The notes under the pieces are model-generated. The model was not told the DNA's origin, made no database searches, and saw only the letters and a program-made list of their open reading frames with translations. From assembly GCF_001653235.2 (NCBI RefSeq), contig NC_035790.1:7440001-7504000 (forward strand): a DNA stretch of 64,000 bases, written 5' to 3'. Shown here in pieces: positions 45,649 to 59,035 of this stretch. Made by a program: the position numbers and the translations under genes. Source of the stretch: Pochonia chlamydosporia 170. Taxonomy: Eukaryota; Ascomycota; Sordariomycetes; Hypocreales; Clavicipitaceae. Position 1 is the first letter of the stretch; each line of letters opens with the position of its first letter.

Positions 45649-46625
45649 ATGTACCTTTCAACTTTCCAACACCCCAAGCCCCCCCGAATTATGAAGGAAT
45701 CCAGAAAAGCATTCGAGGCTCGCGTAGCTTTGCGGCACCTCAACAAACCTCGCAGTGATAGGGCGGTCCTGGCAGCAAGCGATGCCCTCTACTATCGTTA
45801 TGAGGGTCAACAATTCTACCACTTACCCATTCCACAATTTGTTGAACTCTTCGCTAGCTTGACCAAAGAACGGCTCGCCAAAGTTGCAAAAGCCCCTGAG
45901 GTCATCAATACTAATGATCGTGGCTGCAATGGCTTTGACGACTACTGGGTGCAGCTCTACGAGAAAGGGCGAGGCGAGAAGCCTGTTCTCGCTGCTTTAT
46001 CTCTTCTCGGTTTGGCATAGATTTCCAATTCATAAGACAACTCGACTAACAACGAGAAGAGGTCAATCCCTATATCATCGGTCAAGCACTGCAAGCCCAG
46101 ATGCTTCAAGCACAACTCCTCCAAGACCGATCTCTGGAAGCCCAGACGCATCAAGCACTCGAAATAATAAAAAGTATTGAGGGTCAAATCTCCATGCTGA
46201 AGGAGGTGTTATGCAGCAAAACGGCTAAAGTGCCAGAGGGAAGTCTGGCGGATATGACACGGCCAGCCTTCCCAAGTTCCTCCTCCTTTGTCAATAAACA
46301 CGACACACGCACTCAGACACAAACTCAGAACTCAAATGACGCCAGGAATAATCCATTATTGCACCGCACGAGTCCTTTCGAATCATTTAACATTCTCGAA
46401 AATGGTGACCCCGGCCAGTCGGCGAACGAAAATGGCCCACCAACTCCTTATTGGACTAACTTCCTTCCAAAATCTACGAACAATGCAACAGCCATCAATA
46501 ACAGCGCAGTATCAGGTTCCACTCATGGCTCGCCGATATTGGATGTAACGGATTTTGCGCTATTCCAAACAGTGGACCCTATCGATTTGACAGCAAGTTA
46601 TCGACAACTCAACAACGAACAATGA
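45649..46625 (+). CDS. hypothetical protein, probably two exons, Gln/Ser/Asn-rich C-terminus
   Basis: The first open part (45649-about 45986) encodes a charged N-terminus (FEARVALRHLNKPRSDRAVL) and a compact region (YEGQQFYHLPIPQFVELFAS). The second (about 46062-46625) begins VNPYIIGQALQAQMLQAQLL, a Gln/Leu coiled coil, and continues as a disordered tail rich in Asn, Ser and Thr. A GTTCTC donor near 45986 and a CTAAC branch site with GAAGAG acceptor at 46061 could join them, but the donor is weak. No known domain. It may be a transcription-related or scaffold protein; function unknown. Confidence 0.45.
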
Positions 46626-48153
46626 GACGGTGCATTTAGAGAATGGTTGAGGCATGCAAAATCAACACCGTGGTTGTCTAGTCCTGAAATCCTTTCCTGG
46701 CCATCCATATTTGACAATTACAAGCCCGGTATAACAAGAAGATCGATAATAACATCAACAGGCGCGACGACACTCACGTTTTCGGTAACTCGGACGGATG
46801 TCCCAGTTGTCAATGCTACTACTATAGACGCTGGGTTTTTCTCGCTGCGTATTTTCGGAACTCCATCCCCCCAGGTCTGAACAAGTATTAGGTCGGTAGG
46901 ACAAGGAATTGAGAGACGATATGTGGAATATCCACGCAGTCGCGTTGCGCCAATGCCCTAGAGGCCCGTGACATCAGCAAATGACTTCGTGACTATGACT
47001 GGCTAACCTACTTTGCCTTGGGGAATGCCTAATGAGGAGGTGATGTGAAGACACTTCAGTCCGAGGATCTCGTCCGTACAGACCTCGGCTTCCTTCACAA
47101 TGTCGAAACGTGCAGTTTGCAGGTACGCGGCAACGTCAGAGAGGACATATTCTTCGACCGGGATTGAACGGACCTCTAGATGATGCATCATCTGGCTTGT
47201 GGACATTGATAGTGACAGGGCTCTGAGATGAGTTGTATGACAGACACCCTTAATCGACACTGGGCAAGTTCGAAGGTGTCACAAGCAATTTTGTTTTGCC
47301 GTCCCGTAAGGTATATTGCCCCTCATGCCACCGGATTGTGGGGTTACCACAGACGTGTTCCATAACGGCGCATCTAGTCATGAGCCTAATTTGTCGTGCG
47401 CTTACCCGACACCGATTATGGAAATGGCAACCCATTTCATTCAGCGGCTTTAAGTCCCAATTCAAGCTAGGCTGTGGCCCCTCTCCTGCGTCTCCTGTGT
47501 GTTGAAGTCAGCTGCTTTCCTGTCACCGTTAAGGAGAGTTTCTCGCCGGTAAGACTTGCTGGCCTCACAGGAGCATTAATGAATGGCGTATGAAATGACT
47601 ACGTACGAAGACAAGCCGATAAGGGCACCTTTACGACTGATTAGTTACAGTACTGGTACTCTCTCACTGCATTGCACAGTGTGAAACTTGGTGAAACATG
47701 TCTTGCGACGGAATTTTGGTGCTCAGCGGCATCGGAAGCGCATATGCTGCTGGGCTGCTTGTATGGAACGGAACTCGCGGGTAGAAGTTTTACATTCGTA
47801 TACACCAGCCGGTCTTCACGAGGCGCAATAAACAGCTTTTAGAGGGTTGGCCAGTAATGTGAAATAATTGGTTTGAACTACCCAGCACAATTTGGATATC
47901 ACTGCGAATTGAGAAATGCAGCATAATTAAGGAGGCAGCGGCCAATACAACATTAACTAGCAAATCGAGGCGTTCAGGCAACTACGCATCGGCATAGTGC
48001 AAGCCTCGTATCAGTGGACGCAAAACGCATACGAAAAGTGTCGGATAGGCTTCAATACTCAGGACGCAATCCTCAATCGACGAGTCCAAATCGAGCAGGA
48101 GTCAATAAATGCACAGCGGTACATACAGACCAGGTCATATGCTGAGGTGAATA
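46626..48153. other. no supported gene
   Basis: Open frames near 47003-47465 on the minus strand look partly protein-like but cannot be joined into a gene or named. Confidence 0.35.
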
Positions 48154-48507
48154 TCAATTCAGCTCAAACTCTTCCCCGCGACGTTTGAATAGTATTTTCA
48201 GTTTTGGATTAAGACGCTTCTTCAGTCCAATTACTAGAATCTTGATGTCGCTGTCCGGAGCTAGTTCCCAATCATATTTGAGCAAAAGGTGAGAAAGCGC
48301 GACTTTGGCAAGGATTGAAGCGAAAAGTCGGCCAGGGCATGCTTGAGCGCCATGTCCAAAAGCTAAATATTCAGGGCTTGTATTGACAAGGGGTGCATTA
48401 TTGGCTCGACCTGGTTGGGACCGCGTACGGAAGAAGCGGTATATGTCGTACGTATCCGGTGATTCATAGATGTCGGCGTCCCGCATTGGTACAGTCGGCC
48501 GTTCCGC
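48154..48507 (-). pseudogene. cytochrome P450, C-terminal fragment with heme-binding loop
   Basis: The frame contains DADIYESPDTYDIYRFF, the region before the heme, and the heme-ligand signature FGHGAQACPGR (F-x2-G-x3-C-x-G), followed by the usual C-terminal helix and strands. An in-frame TAG precedes it at about 48508 (a GATTAG acceptor is conceivable). The membrane anchor, I-helix and EXXR region are not found further upstream on this strand. A complete P450 has about 500 residues; only about 118 are here. It is most likely a relic. Confidence 0.75.
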
Positions 48508-51218
48508 CTAATCACATCGGCTTGGTAGTCTTTACGGTCATTGCGTCCGCTTTTTACGAAAGTGTACCACCTCATTTTGAAGTTTTCATTACTTCTGTCT
48601 CTTTCGTTGCCTTACATGGTACTGCAGTGGGCATTGGAGCAGTCTGGAGGACAATTTTGATCCAGAGTACTGGGATGTCCAGCCGCTTAATAGATTTACC
48701 TCAATCGAGGTTCCAACCGCACTTGCCTGTTGATGTTAGTGCACGTTTGTTCACGGCCATATGTACTCCAAACGATGACATAAAAACGAGTACGCTTTCC
48801 GCCTCAAGTGTTGACAAGCAGACACCTCTTTGACCTCCGGCCATGGCGGTCTGTCTTGCTTGGTTTTAGCAGTCCTACAACTTGTTGAGTGGCCCGTCGT
48901 CCAGAGCATAGATGAGGTCGTCACTTGTCATTTCTTTGTAGTGGCCGGTAAATGGGTTCAAGGAGAGACTAAACAAACAAAGCCTGGCAAGCACTGGGTC
49001 AATACTACTGGTACCCTGCTGCCAACGAACCGTGTCTGTAACCCCGCCGATATCGATGCAATAGATCCAGCTAAGGAAATCTCAGTACCTAGTAAGTTTA
49101 TAGCATCACTTTCCTCCATTTCTTGCCAAAAATGAGCGCATACCCCAATTTATTCTTGTATTCCGGAATACCGAGGTAGGATAATACTACGAAACATCCG
49201 GTATCGATTTACAGTCTCTTGCTAGACGGTGGCGGAGAGACAACCATGTGTCAGCCAGAGATATTCAAGAGAAAGGGATCGTCTGCATGACTGCGTTTCA
49301 TTATACCACGGCCTCTAGGCCCGCTGTATTTGGGACGCGGGCCGATAAATGGAGCAAATGATCGCCGGCAAGTGGAGAGCATTTAGCAATGTGCGCCGAT
49401 TCTGGCTTTTTCTTATTGTTCTGTCGCCTACGGCTACCCGTATAAATGTCTACTCTACCTGCTCCTACCGGTAGGTATCATCCAATAGGTTGCTAGTAGC
49501 AAAACAGCGATTTGTGGAGGTTCGCAACACGGACAAAAGCTGCATTTTCGCCACTCCAAACTACAGCACCTTCCAACAGCTAAATTTGCCTAAAACCAGT
49601 CTCGTCCAATGCAATTTTCTAATTCTTCGCAAACTGGCAAATCCGAGGAGGCGGTAAGTGCTTTTGCGTACTGATACCGTTAATATTAATACTATAACTG
49701 AACACCACAACAAGGGCCATGCCAGCAACCTCTGCCAGCACCATGACGATCGTCCTACGGGTTAGTGGCTACAGTTCATTTATCGCTTGTGGGCACGCTG
49801 AACAACTCCAGCCCTTGAGCTCTCTAGATTAGTTCGAGTAGAATTCCTAAGGTTATTGACTACCGCTCCACATCAGGCACTTCCAACATAATCTGAAGTC
49901 TCTGTTAACCGTCTGCACCGGGAAGATGGCCATACCCAATTTCTGGGGCGGCCCAAAGATCTGCCATGCCTGGCCAAACAACGGCTCCCTTCTTGTTCTT
50001 CATCGTCGAGTCCGGCTTTTCCCCAGCGTGAGTTGCCTCTGTAAACTCGAGGCTCACCTCGTCAGTGACATAGCCATGACACGCTACATGAACATCGCGA
50101 TTGAGCTGATCTTGATCCTTGTAGCAGAGAGTGACATGTAAGCCTCGCGGATCGTCCTGACGAATGCCGTTGATGGTTGTCGTGCGATGTACTTCCGAGC
50201 TTTTGGGGGGTATTTTGTCAGTCTTGGCAGGCTCTTAGGTATCCATCAAACGCAAGTCCGCTGTCTTTGCCAGTGATGGGGGAAAAAGAGGCTGAGGGAC
50301 TACTTACCGGATTAGCACTGCCTTGGGATAGAGTTTCTTGTCTCGTGCAGTCTGGTATGCCAAGGCAATAAGTTTGCGCATCCTATCTGCATCTTTCGGT
50401 GCATTTCGCTTGTGGAAATAGTATCTGACGATGTTGACGGTGGACATGTTTAGGATCGTACTGGAACTAATGCTTGCGGACTCTGGCTCCTCGGAGTGCT
50501 AGACAGTCAGTCGACGGACGGGAATGCCCAGGACTTTATACTTTTGTGGTACTGGCTAATCGCATGGCCGTCATGATCGAGGGTTCCTTCGGTGCAGGCA
50601 CTTGTCGGGTGGTCAAAGCAGGACAACTTCAGCGCTTAGAAGATGCAAGTCCAGCCAAAAGATCGCGCAAGTCAATCACTACGCAACATCAGAAACGGAT
50701 ATTCGTGACATGGCCCGCCCCGAGGCCCAAGGCGCATATCGAAACATTCGAGCGTTTAACGCCCTCCTTTCAGGCCATTAATCTCTGCTGAGGCTGGCGA
50801 GCCGCAGTCCTTTTTGTTTCATGATGAAGAACGCTTTGTAAGGATCAAACATCTGATTGGCAACGACAGACGAAGAATCTACTAACGCAAGAAGGATGGG
50901 AGGGTCCAGCCCACGGTGCTTACAGATGGGATTCCCACTAATATTTCTCATGTCTGTTGGGTCCTCGGGTCGGCCCACTAGCCTCTGTGACCTACCAATT
51001 AACTAGCAGGCCATCCGAAAATAGCCTCACACGTGACAGCATTCCGCGTGTCTGAGGGTCACAGACAACAGCCTCTTCACTCACTTTAGTGTCATGTCCG
51101 CATATAAACACGGGCTTCGCTTTGTATCGGCGTGATGGGTCGCCTTATAGCATATCGATTCCTCCTCCAGCACTGTAATGTTGCAACTTACCTTTTACCT
51201 ATCGTGCCCCATTCAAGG
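48508..51218. other. no supported gene over 2.7 kb
   Basis: Several frames of 60-145 codons are open on both strands (for example 48393-48833, which overlaps the P450 relic antisense). None has motifs or consistent exon structure. The last part is the promoter of the kinase. Confidence 0.35.
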
Positions 51219-52538
51219 ATGTCGACGTCGCGCTTTGTCTACCAACCTATCGAGGAGGTAGAAAGACTGGAGAATTATCGGCCTGGGGGATACCACCCAA
51301 TACAAATCGGCGACTGTCTACATGGGCGATATCGCATAGTGCACAAGCTTGGCTACGGGTCATTCTCAACGACTTGGCTAGCTCGAGATCACCAGTTATC
51401 GACTCTTGTCGCCATCAAAGTAGGCACCGCAGACTCAGACCACCGTGAGGTCGACATCTTGTCTCGCATCACTGATCCTCCTCTTGAATGCAGCAAACCC
51501 TTGCTCCCGACAGTTCTTGACCGTTTCAGTGTTCGTGGTCCCAACGGGATGCATTTTTGCATAACAACATATCCGGCAAGATGTAGCCTTGCCGATACCA
51601 AAGAGGCCTCCAATTCTGGTCTGTTCCAGCTCCAGGTTGCCCGAGCTCTTGCCGCTCAACTTGCCATGGCTGTCGCACGGACTCATGAGCAGAAATATGT
51701 TCATGGAGGTTAGTACTCAACAGGATCTCACTCCATTTGATATACTCATTGTTGGATGTCCATTCTGATAAATCTTCGGACAGACCTTCATCTGGGCAAT
51801 ATCCTCTTGCATTTGCCATCAAGTCTTGACCATCTCTCAGAGGAGCAGCTGTACGATAAGTTCGGAGCGCCAGAGCCAGAACCAGTAATACGGCTAGACG
51901 GAAAGCCACTTTCACTCAATGCGCCTTCATATGCCATCTCACCAGTATGGCTTGGTGAACCCAGTGAGAATGTCGTGCTCTCAGATGCGAAGCTCCTCCT
52001 TATAGACTTTGGGGTAGCCTTTCAACCTTCGGAAGAATTGAGGCTCCATTCTTACACGCCGCTTGAGATCCGCCCGCCCGAAGCTCGATTTGAGCCGACA
52101 ACGGGCCTCTCCTTCGCGTCCGATATCTGGAGCCTTGCTTGCACTATATGGGCTATTCTCGGCCAGAGATCGTTGTTTGATAGCCTTCTAGCGACTCAGG
52201 ACGATATTACGTGCGAACAAGTTGATGCTCTTGGCAGCCTTCCATTGGAGTGGTGGGAGAGATGGGCGGCGCGCACGACGAAATTCGCCAAACCGGGTCA
52301 GCCCTTAGAGGGGCGATCCGTGTGGTCGTGGAATCAGCGTTTCGAGGACAGCATACAAGAGCCTCGTCGTGCAAAGGGAATGGCGGCCCTCGACATCAAG
52401 GAGAGGGATGCTTTTTTCGCAATGATGCAATGGATGCTCAAGTTCAGACCGAATGATCGGCCGACTGCCAAGCAAGTCTTGGAAACGGATTGGATGAGGT
52501 ATTGGGCTCTGCCGGAATGTGAGAAGATTACAGATTGA
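51219..52538 (+). CDS. SRPK-like serine/threonine protein kinase
   Basis: ATG 51219 (MSTSRFVYQPIEEVERLENY); exon 1 51219-51708, 75-nt intron, exon 2 51784-52538; 414 residues in frame. Kinase features: Gly-rich loop YRIVHKLGYGSFSTTWLARD, VAIKV lysine, catalytic HGDLHLGN formed across the intron joint (in place of the usual HRD), and LLIDFGVAF (DFG). The C-terminal lobe has SFASDIWSLACTIW and the closing helix NDRPTAKQVL. The E-R-L-E-N-Y-R-P-G-G-Y-H-P-I lead is typical of fungal SRPK-like kinases, a family often expanded in accessory regions. All catalytic residues are present. It is somewhat shorter than housekeeping SRPKs because the spacer between the lobes is small. An in-frame upstream ATG (51132) exists but 51219 fits the family start. 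Confidence 0.88.
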
Positions 52539-53481
52539 ACATTCTGTTCCACCGTTGACAAAGTGTTTATTTTTCTCCAGATCCAAGCCAAGCGGCAAAG
52601 GGTCCGTAGCGTCTGGATTGTCGGACGGCCGATCACAATTACCGTCATGACCTTGAGTCGTTCTTCTATGTCCCACTTGGATATGTGCGCGCCAATCATG
52701 GAAGAATGGGCTTGGTGGCAAGGAGGAGGCGCCTAGGGACAGCATCTTGCGGAAATGGGAGATTGGAACCTTTTAAGCACATTGCAAATGCTAAAGTGGG
52801 TCATATGACCGTAAATGGTCTTGAAGAGGTTGTGGACGAGTTTCCACACATATTTCATGTCGTGAAGCCGCGTTGCCTGAAGATCCGGTCCATAATGTTT
52901 GGAGAAACAGCAAGGTTGAACATCGGAACTCCAAGTGACCCCGACGAACTCTACAGAGCCATTATCACAGCTTATGACGAAGTCGTTGATGCCCTACTAA
53001 AGAATTAATCTAGACCGGCTATTAGCTTGGTATCCACTCCGTTGACTTACCTAGGGATGTTGATTCCACGAATCGGAAACTTAGGTGGAAATCCTTGCAA
53101 TATAGCATTTGAATAATTACATTCTTGCCATTTGGCATACATTTGGTCTGGCAGAATATTAGCGGCCGCCGGCTCCAATCTGCTAAAGGGGCCAGGATCG
53201 CCAATACCCGCCTGCCACTGAGCGGTGTTTGAGTCCCGTTAGCGAATTACGACGACGAGCGTTACTTTTGGAAGAGCATAAACTCTAAGGGCAATGACAA
53301 CGCTAAGATGGCTAAGGTGGTAGACTTAGGTGAGGGAAAGATGGCGAGGTTGGTTCTATGGTCACCAAATGGCTGGGAGGGGTGCCGCATGGGAAGTTGC
53401 TACATATCGGGCGTCAAGTGTGCCTTGCGTGACCGGTTGGTAGTTTTAGAATCGATGGACTTGACATTGCTATTTATAGTA
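52539..53481. other. no supported gene
   Basis: A plus-strand frame at about 52685-53008 ends in a protein-like stretch (SDPDELYRAIITAYDEVVDA) but has no recognisable domain or start. It may be a worn fragment. Confidence 0.35.
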
Positions 53482-55208
53482 CTAGCTCTTCTCTTCGCTC
53501 ATTTTGCGCCACTGCTGTTTGACTGCCGATACCGTTCGGTCTAGTTTGGAAGCGATCCACGATTCCGACTTGTTCTCCATCTTCCATGCTCTTAGTCGTC
53601 TTTCTTCAAGGTCAGACCACCGACGGCGCTTAACAGACATGTTCCCACTTTTGTCCATATCGCTCAGGGAGTCATCGTCTTCGTTTTCATCACTAAGGAT
53701 GCCACCATCATCACTCCCATTGCAGTGCTTGTCCATGTAACCAACAGAATGGTCATCCGAGTCCTTGCAACCATTCTCCAGGGGCGTAGGTCGTTTGCGC
53801 AGGCTATAGCGCCGCTTCGAGATCTTGCTCCTGGGCTGGGCGTGCTGTGGGGTGGTCGAAACGGCCGTATGCGATGGATGGTGTAACAAGGACAGCGCTT
53901 CGAAGAGGGCTGCACGGAAGATTGCGCATGAGTTGCATTGCCCACTCTGATCTATCTCTTGCCCTCCCCTGAACCGTACCGCTGCTGGTAGCCCTATGGG
54001 CGGTGACGGCCAGAGTGCGTCAATGTGAGACTGACTGGTCATGACATCTCCACGAGTACCGAAATTCACAGCTGGGCGTCTTGGAAAACAACCGGCCGCT
54101 CCTGAGCGAGAGCTTGCAGAGGGGGTGATGGGGTTGCCCTCGTTGTGAGGTGTTGGTAGCAATCGACAGGACGTATCGTGAGCAGTAGCCGTATTGTCGC
54201 CTGGCTCCAAGGCACTCCCGCAAACTTCTGGCTCGCGAAGCAAGGTGTCACGTTCAGTAGAAGAAGATAGTTTTGGTCGCTTCGCTTCCCGTTGGTCCTC
54301 AGAACTGTTATCATACCCGCTGTCGTCAAGTGGTCGATTCAATCGCTTGGAGCTTGGTGCAGAATCTTGCTGTTGATCCGCATCTAGCCAACGTTGAAAA
54401 CCCATGTCATCATCGAATAGACTCTCTAGAGATGGACTTCCAGTATCCTCAGGTGTGGAGGGAGATATGCTCAAAGCCGGCGAGGAGATAGAGGCGACGC
54501 TCCCACCTCCACGCCGGTGAGCACCGAGCCTTGAAAGATCTGGCAAATGCGTGGCGGTAGCAGCTCTGGGCTGGCGCATCGCCGCCAGTGCCACATCATT
54601 GGCACCATTCACGGTAAGGTCCATCGCCGCTATCAGAGAGGCCGGGGTCGTGAGTGTCGGAGCAATTCCGTCGACCCGTGTGTGCGGATCGGCTTCCGCC
54701 ATAAGTACAGAGTCTGGGGCGTTGGTTGTTAGCCTCCACTCCTGAACAAATGTATCGAATAGTGGCTTACCTTGATTCTGGACATCGCCTGGGTTGGTCT
54801 CCGGTTTCTCAGTCGACAGGTTAAGCTGAGGCGCCCAGCTCGATGAAGTACTCGCACCTCCTCGGACTTCATTGGCACAGAACGTAGATGCCATGCATGT
54901 TTCCACGAGCTGCCGGAGTGACGCCATGTCGTCGCACACATCGAGGTCGGTCAGATTGACGGTCGTCGCATCTTCCTGGTCTCCGGTGTGTCAGCAGGGA
55001 CCCAAGACTTTTCTCAACGGAACTCTTTGCGCAACATACTGTTCATCTCCAAGTAGCCTTCCGCGACGGACTGAGAGGCCTCGCCATCATGCCGAGTTTC
55101 CGCATTATCCCCATGATGCTTTTTGGGCGTAGCAGAAGCTATTCGCTTTGGTTTGCGTGGCTTTCGAGAGGCAGGATCGTAGGGTTTGAACTTTAGGGGA
55201 GCAGTCAT
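53482..55208 (-). CDS. SANT/Myb-domain nuclear protein
   Basis: ATG 55208 (MTAPLKFKPYDPASRKPRKP); exon 1 55208-55040, a 59-nt intron (donor GTATGT, acceptor CGGAG), exon 2 54980-53482; 1668 nt in frame, 555 residues. The N-terminus is basic (KPRKPKR). The middle is long and disordered, with Ser/Pro/Asp-rich and Gln-rich stretches and a PKLSSS-like nuclear signal (KRPKL). The last 50 residues form a single SANT/Myb repeat: RRRWSDLEERRLRAWKMENK, SESWIASKLDRTVSAVKQQW. One repeat plus disorder is typical of fungal chromatin or transcription factors rather than of c-Myb-type activators with several repeats. An acidic run (DENEDDDSLSDMD) precedes the domain. Specific target unknown. Confidence 0.8.
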
Positions 55209-57619
55209 AGCGCAACGGAACTGGGTAGTCAATAAGTTGAAATGGGAGGTCAACTGAAAAGAGCGAGGCACTGAGGGGTGCGGAAGGTCCTCGACATTTA
55301 TCCATCGGCCAACTTCCCCGCTCGCAGATACTAGTTACACCTCCAGCGGCAGACGTTGTGGAGCGACCTCCGCATTACCAAGTTAGCTCAGGAGGAGAAA
55401 GCCGTACAACCGGATTGTTTCCACACCATTCACCCTCCGGCATTCCCCTTGTATCTCCTCACGAAGTACTGATCCGGCAGCCGAGGTGCGCAGGTCTCTC
55501 GTAAAGGTAGGGATTTGAATCACCCTTGTCCTTATCTTGCTGAGCTGACAGCTTGACCAACAACATAGACCTCGAGGAGTTGTAGATCTCGTCCTGTCCG
55601 ATTGCACGCGTCAAATCAACTGTGGACAAGTGATCGGCTAAAGCATAGTAGTTGGGCGCGGCTGACTGCATCCTGCAGGCCCCTGAAACAGGGCATAACT
55701 CAAGGCCTCACAAAAGGCGAGCAAAGAGGCCACCAGATGGAGGCATCCAGTGCGGTTGTCCACAGAAGGCCCGATTGAGTCACACTCGCATCAGTGCTGA
55801 TGGTTCAATCTCGAACTCACCAGCCCGGGTCAGTAGCCACAAGACCATTCCGCGACCGGTCAATGAAGCAGGCTGTTGAGTATGTCTCATGGCGAGTCCG
55901 GACGCAGAAACTGTCACCCTACCCCATGGGGACGATTTGAGACTCTCCAAACCGCTTCATATGTTGATTCCTGCGTTTGAGGGCTAGAGGTGAACAAGTC
56001 GTTGCGACGGACTTGCCGTGTGTCCGGAACATTCGCGAGTTGATCCTGATGTGGTAACAAACCCGTGCCTTCGATGTGAAGGCTTGGTGGCTGGGGCTGT
56101 TGTGCTTCCATGTGCGCTACTGCAAGCCCATTATTCATTTTGCCATCGCCTCGCCATCGTCACCCTGCCTCGCCATATGAAAGTGGCTCCAGCCAATGCG
56201 TATTGGTCTTGTGTGTGTCTATGCTCCGTCAATTGCGTAATGAGATGCTGGCAGAGCTGAGAGGGACGCAATTGCAACCGTCCAGGTATGGAGGGAGCAA
56301 CTCCGCCCGTAGCATGAGGTCTCTGGTGCGACAACTCGTATGCCCCTCGCGCGCAAGACTTCGTGTTTCCTGTCCAGGCCCAGTCCATATGACAATATCT
56401 TGCTCGAGGCCCAGCAGAGCGTACAATATTTGCCAAGAAAGGCAAATACGGTATACAGGGGGCTGTAGGTGCGAATGACAATGCATGAGGCCGGAGCCCA
56501 CGCCCGCAGAGCTTGTCCATGTGTCTGAGGGAGTTATGCATCAGGATGAACTGAGCCACGGGAAACCGACAGCTCGTTGGCAGTGAGCTTGTGCCTTGAC
56601 TCGCGTCCCGCTACCCAGGCCCTTGCGTAATCTTATCTGAGCACTCGGTGCTGCCAATTTGCTTGTTTTACCGTGATTGAGAACCCAATGTCGCCGTGAC
56701 AAGAAGCTGGCGCCTTTGGCCGCGAACCAGGGCCGCATTGTGAGGCAAATATGGGCAGCGCTGATAGCCAACGTCTCATGCTCTCAGGTTAGCGAGTGTG
56801 AGACCATCCTCTCCGCCACCAGTGCTGCGTCGTCATCGCCTTTCCTTCATCCTGGCAACTGCGGATTATATTTGCTCGCCGACTCCGTGCGAAGCCTTCC
56901 CCGCTGGGTAAGGCGTGTCGTAATTTCGGCGTCTCCATGGGTATCCGTCGTATGAAGCTGACAATATTTTGATTTCCATTCCGCAGTCTGCATCAGAGTG
57001 CCCAAGAGAGTGACAAGAGATGCAGACACGACATGCAGGCCGGCATCCTGAGTATCCGTCCCGGCTTCCCTGTAGAGGAAATTCGAGAAAATGCGTGCGA
57101 CCCCTTTTGCCTCTTTGAGTAATTTTAAACAGAACTCAGCTGAGGGCATCCAATCGCATCGAGTCGGCTTCGCTCTTTTGTTCGCGTGATGTTGGTCTGT
57201 TCGATCGACCGTCACCTCAGAGGGTGGTGACGTGGGCCTGGTCGCGCACCGGACATCATGCCAGCCCACAGGATGTGGATAGGCTTCGAGCTGCTAGAAG
57301 TATCGTGGTATAGGCGGCAAGACGCAAAATGTTAGCCTTGTGTGTAGCTGCAGCAATGATTGCTGTCTTGTTTCGAGAGTCGTGCTTCGAGATATGGGAA
57401 AATGATGTGTTGATGGAAGGACATGTAGGTGTGCGGTGGGGAGGGACAGGGAGAGAAGGAAAGAGAGACTTGAGGGGTACATGGCTGGAGACGTGGGACG
57501 GGCGGCCGTTTTATTGGCGTGCAAAGGCGGCGAGGGATCGAGGGGCCGAGAATTGCCCGATGGGGCAACCACAGACCGCGGTGGGCCAAGACCACCATTC
57601 CCGGAAGCAGGCAAGCCGT
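55209..57619. other. GC-rich intergenic 2.4 kb, no supported gene
   Basis: Many frames open because of composition. The most protein-like is minus 56847-57269 (helical, LLKEAKGVARIFSNFLYR), but it lacks partner exons or motifs. This is the left flank of the AT-rich block; the change of composition at about 57620 is abrupt. Confidence 0.35.
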
Positions 57620-59035
57620 CTTAACTTTTACTAGTATAAAAACCAACTATTTTATATTATATATAATATAGTAAAATACAATAGAATCTAAAAAGCTTCT
57701 TTTAATAGCTTATAATTTATATATAGATATTAAGGGTAGTATACCTTAAATCTATAAATTTAGGGCTTTCTAGTAGTATACTTATTTATAATCCTAGAAC
57801 TATATTTATAAAACTATCTTAGGCGCTTTTCTATAGTAGTTTTAAAATAAGTTATAAAGTTACATAAAAGTATATCTATATTTTTCTAAAAGTATATATT
57901 AGTATATACTATAAAAATTTACGGTTTTAGTATAGTAGTTTTTATGCTTTTAAGTATACTAGTTTTAAAGATAATTACTAATTTAGTAGATAACTCTAAA
58001 TATACTTTCTATTATATCTTTAGCAATATATACCTTTTAGAGTATCTATAGGTATTTATAAATAGTATTAAATATTAAGTATAATAAACTATAAAAGTTT
58101 ACTTTATATATAGTGGTTAAGCATATAAAAATTATAAAAGGTTTATCTATTAATAAAGTTAGTTAAAATGTATATTTTAGCATAAAAATTTATATATATA
58201 GTATTAATAGTATATATACTATTTTTTTATAGATTTAGATCTAGTTAAATACATACTATTACTAATAGTACTAATGCAAAAGTATACCTATATTTTAAAA
58301 TAAAATATACTACTATATAGAGAAATTTTATGCGGATTTTATATACTAAAAATAAACTATTAATCTCTTATAGTTATAAAGATATCTAACATTTTATCTA
58401 AATAGTAGGTTTATAAATTATATTATATCTTTATATATATATACTATTTAGGGTTATTAGTAATAGTAATATTAAGATAAAATTATATATAATATTATAA
58501 TATTAAACTAAGTTTATAAATATATAGCCTAGTTTACTTTATACTATATAACAGTTAACTAATAAAATACTAGTCTATATATTAAAATAAGAATATAAAA
58601 ATTATACCTATATAATCTATAGAATTTTCTCTTTTTAATAGCCTAAAAGTTTTTAACCTTATCTATATACTTCTAAAGCTATATTAGTGGCTCTATTATA
58701 ATACTAGTTTTAGAGTTAGAAATAGATATCCTATTTAATAAAATATAATATACTAGAATATATAGAAAAAATTTAGGGTTTTAGTAGTATAAACTATATA
58801 TTTTAAACTCTATTAGTTATAGAGATATTTAGGGTTAAAGTCTAATAACTATAAACTTTAAAGGCAAATAACTCTATAGAGCTATAACTTTAAGAGTTTA
58901 TTTCTACTATATTATATAGCTAAAATATTATATTTATTAGTATTTAGTACTAGAACTATTAAGTAAGTAAGATACTAGATATATATAATCTAAATAGAAC
59001 TAAAATTCTATCTATTCGCTTTCTACTTCTACTTC

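Noticed and set aside
48393..48833. Plus-strand 146-codon frame
   Set aside because: Overlaps the P450 relic on the other strand and has no domain, signal peptide or exon context.
55500..55525. T-arm-like GGGATTTGAATC, possible tRNA
   Set aside because: No matching acceptor stem, D-arm or anticodon arm can be placed around it.
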